A DNA stretch of 6,514 nucleotides, taken from positions 1 through 6,514 of the forward strand of contig JAIWOE010000201.1 of NCBI GenBank assembly GCA_020217165.1, read 5' to 3'. Below the pieces are notes generated by a model that saw only the letters and a list, made by a program, of their open reading frames with translations, searched no databases and was not told the origin of the DNA. The position numbers and the translations under genes are program-made. This DNA comes from Desulfovibrio sp. GTDB taxonomy: Bacteria; Desulfobacterota; Desulfovibrionia; Desulfovibrionales; Desulfovibrionaceae. Every line of letters begins with the position of its first letter. The first letter of the stretch is position 1. Shown piece by piece: positions 1 to 4,771 of the stretch.

Positions 1-275
1 CGATTCCTCGACCCAGGCCCGCTCGCCGTCGCGCCTCCCGCCGCACTGCCGTGCCGCAAGAGGAGGTGTTCACTGTCGTTTTTCAGAGAGCCGCGTCTGG
101 GGACTCGTTGCCGTTTCCCTTGGCGCGAAAGATCAGTATTAAGCGATCCCTCTCATCTCGTCAACATCTTTTTTCAGGCCCCCCTCACTTTTTTTCGGCC
201 CCGAGGGGGATGGCCGCCGCGCGGTGGTGGTGACCGCCACGCGGACAGCCCTTCTAGGGAACCTGCACCGAACTG
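1..275. other. Intergenic region without a supported gene, carrying leftward promoters
   Basis: No reading frame here looks like a gene. Frames on the plus strand are open from the window edge (one to 233, another to 363), but they give Arg/Pro/Ser-rich translations with no recognisable motif and no Shine-Dalgarno before a start. The stretch is locally AT-richer than the rest of the window, with T-runs near 169-174 and 189-195. It holds two leftward promoter-like sequences (listed separately) and an imperfect GC hairpin (arms about 177-186 and 203-214). It is best read as the upstream control region of a minus-strand gene or RNA that begins left of the window. Confidence 0.55.
136..164 (-). 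promoter_or_regulatory. Sigma70-like promoter reading left, P2
   Basis: On the minus strand, TTGACG (164-159, 5 of 6 bases of the -35 consensus) is followed by 17 bases and TAATAC (141-136, 3 of 6). Shifting by one gives AATACT (4 of 6) with an 18-base spacer. The predicted start is near 129 and transcription leaves the window leftward, in tandem with P1 about 115 bases upstream. No coding start with a convincing ribosome site lies between 129 and 1, so the transcript would have a leader of more than 120 bases. Confidence 0.4.
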
Positions 276-279
276 TCAA
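251..279 (-). promoter_or_regulatory. Sigma70-like promoter reading left, P1
   Basis: On the minus strand, TTGACA (279-274) is a perfect -35 hexamer. It is followed by exactly 17 bases and TAGAAG (256-251), which matches 4 of 6 bases of TATAAT. Transcription would begin near 244 and run left out of the window. The -35 overlaps the TGA stop of the Cys-rich gene (278-276), so this would be a fresh start for a downstream gene rather than the promoter of that gene. Assigned by pattern only. Confidence 0.45.
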
Positions 280-629
280 CGGCTTTTTCCCACGAGGAGC
301 GAATTTTCCGGCATTGCCGGCAAGGAGCATGCCGATTCACAGCGTTTCCTGCAGGTTATATAGTCGTCCTCCCGGCAGGACATGACGCATTCGCCGCACA
401 TGGTCTCCGGGGCCTGGCGGCCCTGCCCCACGGCCCACCATTGCAGGCAGAACCCGGTTTCCGGGTGCCGCAGGCTGCCCTGCCGGTTGCCGCACGACAC
501 CAGCACGCGCTCCAGCTCCGCAGCATTCATGTGATCTTGCTGCACATTGCCCTGGTGGGGCGGCACGATGATGGCCGCCAGCACAGCCATGGACACCGAC
601 GCCGACGCAATCCACTGACCCACGTCCAT
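276..629 (-). CDS. Small Cys-rich protein with N-terminal hydrophobic anchor, unknown function
   Basis: I do not recognise a family. The protein has 117 residues. The chosen ATG (629-627) is preceded by GGGAG six bases upstream (640-636); a start further upstream at 674 would add 15 residues with no better ribosome site. Residues 7-23 form one hydrophobic segment (SASVSMAVLAAII core), which suggests a signal anchor or uncleaved signal, though the N-terminus lacks the usual basic residues. The rest has eight cysteines (46, 61, 78, 81, 85, 93, 97, 101). The last six are spaced C-x2-C-x3-C-x7-C-x3-C-x3-C, typical of either disulfide-bonded or metal/Fe-S-binding small domains. A Trp pair (W64-W65) lies between the two halves. 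The gene is divergent from the LysR regulator across a shared 167-bp control region, so regulation by that protein is a reasonable inference. An exported redox or metal-binding role is possible but unproven. Confidence 0.62.
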   Translation of the reverse strand: MDVGQWIASASVSMAVLAAIIVPPHQGNVQQDHMNAAELERVLVSCGNRQGSLRHPETGFCLQWWAVGQGRQAPETMCGECVMSCREDDYITCRKRCESACSLPAMPENSLLVGKSR

Positions 630-703
630 CGCCTTCTCCCTTGATTCTGCTTGTGGTTGGATTGCCGCCACCATATCCTGCCGCGACGTGTGGAATCCAA
701 CGC

Positions 704-732
704 GAATTCCTGAAGGCAGGGTTCAGGATTTC
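704..732. promoter_or_regulatory. Inverted repeat, candidate LysR-type operator
   Basis: The arms GAATTCCTGAA (704-714) and TTCAGGATTTC (722-732) pair at 10 of 11 positions around a 7-base centre. The inner seven pairs (TCCTGAA/TTCAGGA) are perfect. LysR-type sites are usually short dyads around a 7-base centre (ATAC-N7-GTAT, the T-N11-A rule). This dyad has the same centre length but G-N11-C at the key positions, so it fits the architecture and not the strict consensus. It sits 65 bases upstream of the lysR start and 75 bases from the start of the divergent Cys-rich gene, a usual place for an autoregulatory and target-gene site. Confidence 0.42.
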
Positions 733-796
733 CGCATTCCCTGACGCCCGGTTCGTGATACAAGGCAGCACATCATTAAGATGGCGGGAGATTGCG

Positions 797-1720
797 ATGG
801 AGCTCTACCAACTCAGAAGCTTTGTGGCCGTGGCCCGGGAGGGTGCGCTCACGCGGGCGGCGGAGAAGGTCTATGCCAGCCAGTCCGCCGTCAGTGGGCA
901 CATCAAATCCCTGGAGGACGAGCTGGGCGTGCACCTGTTCCGACGCACGGCCAAGGGGATGGAATTGACCCCAGCGGGACGCCAGCTGCTGGACAAGGCC
1001 GCGGCCATCCTGGAGACGGCGGAATCCCTGGCCCGGGAGGCCGCCTCCCTGCGCGACGAAGTGCGCGGCGTGCTGCGGGTGAGCGTGAACACGGACTTCA
1101 GCTACCTGCGCCTGGCCTCCATCGGCCGCCGTCTGGCCGCACGCTGGCCCGAACTGGAGGTGCATTACCTGCTCACCCAATCCCACCTTACCCCGGGACT
1201 GGTGCAGTCCGGGGAGGTGGACCTGGGCTTCCTTTTTGGCAACTGGAGCCACAAGGCATCCGAGGACATGCGCTTTGTGGAACTGGACAGCACCCCCCTG
1301 CGCATTATTGGCCCTGTGGAATGGGCGGACCAGCTGGCCGTGCTAGACCTGCTGGAGATCATGCGCCTGCCGTGGATCACCAACCCCACCACCTGCCCGC
1401 ATTTTGAGGTCACCCGCCGCGTGTTTGCCGAGCACAATCTCTCCCCAAAGGTGGCCGGGGTCACGGATTCCGAGGACGTGCTCATTGAGCTGGCTTCCCA
1501 GGGCATGGGGGTGACCGTGGTCAAGGAATCAGACGCCCTCACCCATGCCGCAGCCGGGCGGGTGGCCATGTGGCCGCATGTGTTTTCCACCTTGCCCCTG
1601 TCCCTGGCCGTGCTCTCCCAACGCATGCAGGAGGCCGCACCCAAGGCCTTTCTTGACGAAGCCATTGCCGTGTGGAAGGAAGAAGCGCCCGCCAAGCCGC
1701 ACTCCTCGTGCGCGCGATAG
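797..1720 (+). CDS. LysR-type transcriptional regulator
   Basis: This is a cytoplasmic DNA-binding regulator of 307 residues, the normal size for the family. The N-terminal winged helix-turn-helix covers about residues 1-60: MELYQLRSFVAVA at the start, ALTRAAEKVYASQSAVSGHI over the helices, then LEDELGVHLFRR and the wing LTPAGRQLL. A linker helix follows (about 62-92), and then the periplasmic-binding-protein-like effector domain (about 92-295), with the usual late motif ELASQGMGVTVV (231-242). The ATG at 797 was chosen because the helix-turn-helix begins there and GGGAG lies seven bases upstream; the reading frame extends 52 codons further up, but that extension does not resemble the family. 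The effector cannot be named from sequence. The gene is divergent from the Cys-rich gene and 26 bases upstream of the GAF-domain gene, probably its operon partner. Confidence 0.93.
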   Translation: MELYQLRSFVAVAREGALTRAAEKVYASQSAVSGHIKSLEDELGVHLFRRTAKGMELTPAGRQLLDKAAAILETAESLAREAASLRDEVRGVLRVSVNTDFSYLRLASIGRRLAARWPELEVHYLLTQSHLTPGLVQSGEVDLGFLFGNWSHKASEDMRFVELDSTPLRIIGPVEWADQLAVLDLLEIMRLPWITNPTTCPHFEVTRRVFAEHNLSPKVAGVTDSEDVLIELASQGMGVTVVKESDALTHAAAGRVAMWPHVFSTLPLSLAVLSQRMQEAAPKAFLDEAIAVWKEEAPAKPHSSCAR

Positions 1721-1746
1721 AATCGAGGGCCACAGGAAGTTCCCAC

Positions 1747-3039
1747 ATGCCCGCGTTGCACCATGGTCTTTCCCTGGCCAGCACCCAGCTGGCACAGGCG
1801 CGTCGTCGGACGGCCGACAGCATTGCCACCCTGCTGGGGGACGCGCCGCCCGCCGCGACCCGGGCCTGCCTGGACCTCTTGCACACCCTGGCTGCCTCCC
1901 GCCAGGCCCTGCCAGGCGGCCTTGCCCTGCCCCTGGAGCACCCGCACAAGCCCGTGCAGGGGTGGGAGGAGCTGCTGGAACTGCTCGCCGCCATGGTGCG
2001 GCGCCTCTCGGCACCCACCCCCGAAGCCGTCTCCCGGTTTCGAAACAAGACCAGGGACACCGCCGCCCTGGCCCGCCGCTTCGAAACCCTGCGCGCCGCC
2101 CATGAAGAAGCCCTGCTCATGCTGGAGCTGGCCTACGAGCTCATCAACGCCGGCGATGCATTCCTGGCCCCCGAAGAGCTGCTCAAGGAAAGCGCCCTCA
2201 TCCTGCTGCTGGAACTGGAGGCGGACCTCTACGTCTGCCGGCTCAAGCAGGCCGGCGATACCTGGGTCAACGTGGCCACGGATTCCCTGACCCTGAACTC
2301 CACGCCGCTGTTTGTACGGGAGCTGGAAGAGACGCATCCCAGCCATCCTGTCATGCGCGCCGTGCACGCCGACGCCGGGGTCTGGTTCGTGGTGTCGGAC
2401 GACCTGCGGGCCTCGGAGATGGGCGGTGAGTCCTTCGACTGCATCCCGTACAAGGAGGGCTTCCGCTCCCGCCTGGCCTTCATCCTGCGCGAGGCCAACG
2501 GCGAGCCCTTCGGACTCATCATGCTGTACTCGCGCCGGCTGCATTATTTCGACAAGTACCAGACCACCTTCCTGGCGGATTGCGCGCGCATCGTCTCCCT
2601 CACCGTGGGCCGGCGGCAACAGGCCTGCCGCAACGCCCTGGCCAAGGCCGCCGGAGGCATGGCCCACGTGGGCAATAACGCCCTGGCCATTCTCAAGGAT
2701 TCCGTTGGATTGATGCTCGACGAAGCCGGCCTTCTCAAACAGGCGCGCAAGGAGGCCATCGACGCGGCGGACGCCGCCCTCACCTCCGCCTCCCCCAGCC
2801 ACGTGCCTGCGGCCTTTTACCGCGCCGTGGAACGGCTGCTGGCCATCACCGAATCCATGGACCTGGACCGCCACGCCCAACACCTGCGGCAAATCAACGC
2901 CGCGGCGGATCGCCTGGCCGGAGCCATCACCACCCTGGAACGCTCGGTGGAACACCCACGCTTTGCGCCCTTTACCCTGGGGCAGGAATTCCTGGACCTG
3001 GACCCCGCCGCCGCCCCTCCCTGCTGCAAGAAAGGATAA
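1747..3039 (+). CDS. GAF-domain protein with histidine-kinase-like H-box hairpin but no ATPase domain
   Basis: The protein has 430 residues, starting at an ATG with AGGAA about eight bases upstream; an in-frame GTG at 1672 would overlap lysR and is less likely. A helical N-terminal region (about 1-110) leads into a GAF-like sensory domain (about 112-290), recognisable by its ending FRSRLAFILREANGEPFGLI followed by YFDKYQTTFLADCARIVS. Next comes GGMAHVGNNALAIL (303-316), which closely resembles the phosphoacceptor H-box of histidine kinases (GGIAHDFNNLL type) and places the candidate phospho-histidine at H307. A second helix (QINAAADRLAGAITTLE, about 383-399) matches the other half of the dimerisation hairpin. 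The protein then stops within about 30 residues, ending in PPCCKKG, so the N, G1 and G2 boxes of the catalytic ATPase are absent. The loop between the two helices is longer than usual. There is no transmembrane segment, so it is cytoplasmic. It could be a phosphotransfer or sensor partner of a separate kinase, or a degenerate kinase. It follows lysR closely and converges on csaA. Confidence 0.78.
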   Translation: MPALHHGLSLASTQLAQARRRTADSIATLLGDAPPAATRACLDLLHTLAASRQALPGGLALPLEHPHKPVQGWEELLELLAAMVRRLSAPTPEAVSRFRNKTRDTAALARRFETLRAAHEEALLMLELAYELINAGDAFLAPEELLKESALILLLELEADLYVCRLKQAGDTWVNVATDSLTLNSTPLFVRELEETHPSHPVMRAVHADAGVWFVVSDDLRASEMGGESFDCIPYKEGFRSRLAFILREANGEPFGLIMLYSRRLHYFDKYQTTFLADCARIVSLTVGRRQQACRNALAKAAGGMAHVGNNALAILKDSVGLMLDEAGLLKQARKEAIDAADAALTSASPSHVPAAFYRAVERLLAITESMDLDRHAQHLRQINAAADRLAGAITTLERSVEHPRFAPFTLGQEFLDLDPAAAPPCCKKG

Positions 3040-3048
3040 GCCTCGGGA

Positions 3049-3387
3049 TTATGCCAGCTTGAGGCCGTTGGCCACGGGCCGTTCCGGCACGGCAAGCACC
3101 ACGCTGCCATCCCCCTGCACAAAACCGGTGAGCAGAAACTCCGACTGCACCGGCCCTATCTGTCTGGGCGGAATGTTCACCAGGCCGATCACCTGCCGGC
3201 CCAGCAGCGCTTCCTTGGAGTACAGGTGCGTCACCCGGGCGCTGGTTTTTCTGATGCCGAGTTCCGGTCCGAAATCCACGCGAATTTTGTATGCCGGAGC
3301 GCGGGCCTCGGGGAAATCCTGCACGTCCAGCACCGTGCCCGTGCGCAGCTCCACCAGTGCAAAATCGTTCCAGCTGATTGTGTCCAT
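3049..3387 (-). CDS. csaA: CsaA family tRNA-binding-fold protein
   Basis: The protein has 112 residues, the usual length for CsaA (about 110), and is a single OB-fold of the tRNA-binding-domain class also found in MetRS C-termini and Trbp111. Family motifs appear in order: VELRTGTVLDVQDFPEAR (12-29), KIRVDFGPELGIRKTSA (34-50), GRQVIGLVNIPPRQIG (63-78) and SEFLLTG (82-88), ending in VANGLKLA. In Bacillus subtilis CsaA has chaperone-like and secretion-related activity; the fold binds tRNA-like structures as a homodimer. The ATG at 3387 follows an AGGAGAGG ribosome site. The gene converges on the GAF-domain gene with nine bases between their stops and no obvious terminator. It is divergent from the acyltransferase gene. 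Nothing is truncated. The cellular role in this organism is not evident from the neighbours. Confidence 0.92.
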   Translation of the reverse strand: MDTISWNDFALVELRTGTVLDVQDFPEARAPAYKIRVDFGPELGIRKTSARVTHLYSKEALLGRQVIGLVNIPPRQIGPVQSEFLLTGFVQGDGSVVLAVPERPVANGLKLA

Positions 3388-3422
3388 GCGGCCTCTCCTG
3401 GCGCGTCCACCATGGCGTGCAT

Positions 3423-3434
3423 CGGGAGCTCCCG
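3423..3434. repeat. Perfect 12-bp palindrome between csaA and the acyltransferase gene
   Basis: CGGGAGCTCCCG is fully self-complementary. It lies 36 bases upstream of the csaA start, inside the expected csaA leader. It may be an operator or a small structure, or chance in GC-rich DNA. Confidence 0.35.
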
Positions 3435-3467
3435 GGGTGTCCCGCGCCCGCCGGACGGAGTTTTGCG

Positions 3468-3495
3468 TTGCAGATTCACGACGGTGTGTTAAGAT
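3468..3495 (+). promoter_or_regulatory. Candidate promoter of the acyltransferase-nucleotidase unit
   Basis: TAAGAT (3490-3495) matches 4 of 6 bases of the -10 consensus. A weak -35, TTGCAG (3468-3473), lies 16 bases upstream. The start would be near 3502, which agrees with using the ATG at 3556 and not the one at 3502. It overlaps the candidate csaA promoter, so the two could compete. Confidence 0.25.
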
Positions 3496-3502
3496 TCGTC
3501 AA
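3474..3502 (-). promoter_or_regulatory. Candidate csaA promoter
   Basis: On the minus strand, TTGACG (3502-3497) is followed by 17 bases and GTGAAT (3479-3474, 3 of 6 bases of the -10 consensus). The start would be near 3467, giving a leader of about 80 bases before csaA. The -35 is good and the -10 weak, so the call is tentative. Confidence 0.28.
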
Positions 3503-3543
3503 TGTGTGCCCTGGTTGTCCGTTCCCCACCCGAAGAACCGCCC

Positions 3544-3548
3544 GGAGG
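3544..3548 (+). promoter_or_regulatory. Ribosome binding site deciding the acyltransferase start
   Basis: GGAGG stands seven bases before the ATG at 3556. The upstream in-frame ATG at 3502 has no comparable site, and the 18 residues it would add are Pro/Gly-rich and unlike a protein N-terminus. Confidence 0.6.
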
Positions 3549-3555
3549 CCCCGGC

Positions 3556-4752
3556 ATGGTGCGTGTGCAGTGTATCCAAGACCTTTCCCGCTTTCCAGCC
3601 CTGGCCCAAGCCTGGGACGCCATGGTGTTGGCCTCCCCGCAGCCCTCGCCCATGCTGCTCTCCGACTGGATCATCTGCTGGATGGAGTGCTTCGGGCCCC
3701 GGGCAGACGCCCTGGTGTTCACGGCCTGGGAGGGGGACCGTCTGGTGGGCGGGCTGCCGTTATGCCACCGCGTGCGGCGCGCCGGCCCCCTGCCGGTGTA
3801 TGAGGAGGTCCGCTTCATCGGCGTGCACCCCCTGGGAGGGTTATACATGGACATGGTGCTGCCCTCCGACGCCGACCCCAGCCAGAACCGGCAGATTGCC
3901 CGGGCCCTGTTCCAGGCCCTCGGCGCCTGCGAGCACTGGGACCGGCTGCGGCTGGAACGCATGCTGCCCCAGTCCCATCTGGCCACCCTGCTGCGGGAGG
4001 ACGGCCCCTGGCCGGGCACGCTGCTGGAAGCCCACCCCGGCGTGGCCTGTCCGGTACTTCCCCTGCCGGACACCATGGACGCCCTGGCCGCGGGCATGGA
4101 TCCCGTCTTCCGCAGCATGTTGCTGCGCAAGAACCTCAAGCTGGCGCCGGCCCGGCACAGGGTGGAATTCATCCCGGCCATTGCCAAGGAAGACATTGAT
4201 CGAGACCTGGACCGGTTTTTCGAGGTCCACACCCGCCGCTGGAATGCCCAGGGCCGGCGCGGCGAGTTTGCCCGGCCGGCTACCCGGGCCTTTTATCATG
4301 CCTTGAGCCAACGCCTTGCGGACAAGGGCATGCTGCGCCTTTCCAAGCTGCTGCTTGACGGCCAGGGGCACTCCTTCGAATACGGGGTGCAACTGGGCAC
4401 GCACTATTTTGCCCTGCAGGCGGGCGTGAGCCTGGAGGGCCTGGAGTGCCAGGCTGGCACGTATCATATGTACCACATCGTCGAGGGCCTGTTGCCCCAC
4501 ACTTCGCACTATCACTTCATGGAAGGCGGGGAATCATACAAGTATAAATGGGGGGCCACGGCGCAGACCGTGCAGGATGTCCACCTCTGGAGCGGCGTCA
4601 AGGGCCGGGTGCTGCAGCAGTTGCGGCGGCTGGGCTCCCGGCTGCGCAGCCTGCGCGCCGCCGCCGCGGCCAGCGCCGGTGCAGGGCTTTTTGGATGGGC
4701 CGACTCCCTCCCCAATGTGCTCTCCTGGCTCCTCCTGGCGCCCATGATATAA
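3556..4752 (+). CDS. GNAT-fold acyltransferase of the BioF2/CelD-like type
   Basis: The predicted protein has 398 residues (416 if the ATG at 3502 were used). It resembles the two-part GNAT proteins annotated as BioF2-like or CelD-like acetyltransferases. The first half has the pattern of that group: VFTAWEGDRLVGGLPLC (54-70), then the short line RFIGVHPLGGLYMDMVLP (86-103). The second half holds the acyl-CoA-binding GNAT core: MLLRKNLKLA (188-197), RAFYHALSQRLADKGMLRL (244-262), SFEYGVQLGTHYFALQAG (273-290) and the signature GGESYKYKWG (324-333), which matches the GDEPYKYRWG-like ending of the family. Members act in cell-surface polysaccharide or lipid modification, but the acceptor here cannot be told. 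The C-terminus has an Ala/Arg-rich helix and a hydrophobic tail (SWLLLAPMI). The gene ends 19 bases before the nucleotidase, very likely one transcript. Confidence 0.78.
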   Translation: MVRVQCIQDLSRFPALAQAWDAMVLASPQPSPMLLSDWIICWMECFGPRADALVFTAWEGDRLVGGLPLCHRVRRAGPLPVYEEVRFIGVHPLGGLYMDMVLPSDADPSQNRQIARALFQALGACEHWDRLRLERMLPQSHLATLLREDGPWPGTLLEAHPGVACPVLPLPDTMDALAAGMDPVFRSMLLRKNLKLAPARHRVEFIPAIAKEDIDRDLDRFFEVHTRRWNAQGRRGEFARPATRAFYHALSQRLADKGMLRLSKLLLDGQGHSFEYGVQLGTHYFALQAGVSLEGLECQAGTYHMYHIVEGLLPHTSHYHFMEGGESYKYKWGATAQTVQDVHLWSGVKGRVLQQLRRLGSRLRSLRAAAAASAGAGLFGWADSLPNVLSWLLLAPMI

Positions 4753-4758
4753 CCAACC

Positions 4759-4765
4759 AAAGGAG
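4759..4765 (+). promoter_or_regulatory. Ribosome binding site for the GTG-started nucleotidase
   Basis: AAAGGAG lies six bases before the GTG at 4772, in the 19-base gap after the acyltransferase stop. It fixes the unusual GTG start, which is also the only one that leaves a complete lipoprotein signal peptide. Confidence 0.75.
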
Positions 4766-4771
4766 CCTCCC

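Noticed and set aside
120..135. Possible sigma54 (-24/-12) promoter beginning TGGCGC
   Set aside because: The GC of the -12 element is missing at the required distance.
51..233. 60-codon open frame on the plus strand in the left intergenic region
   Set aside because: It has a GTG start without a placed ribosome site, a composition unlike the real genes here, and it overlaps a better-supported leftward promoter.
641..796. Upstream extension of the LysR regulator by 52 codons
   Set aside because: The helix-turn-helix begins at the ATG at 797 with its own ribosome site. The extension has no family similarity and covers the inverted repeat.
1165..2955. 596-codon open frame on the minus strand opposite lysR and the GAF gene
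   Set aside because: It spans the boundary of two well-supported sense genes and its translation is a Gly/Gln-rich shadow without motifs or a proper ribosome site.
3037..3080. Possible bidirectional terminator between the GAF gene and csaA
   Set aside because: Only nine bases separate the stops, and no stable hairpin with a T-run is visible on either strand.
3502..3555. Upstream ATG adding 18 residues to the acyltransferase
   Set aside because: It lacks a good ribosome site and coincides with the predicted transcription start. The downstream ATG has GGAGG at ideal spacing.
2963..4306. 447-codon open frame on the plus strand
   Set aside because: It overlaps the end of the GAF gene, the antisense of csaA and the shifted frame of the acyltransferase. 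Its translation is Pro/Arg/Ser/Cys/Trp-rich, typical of a wrong frame.
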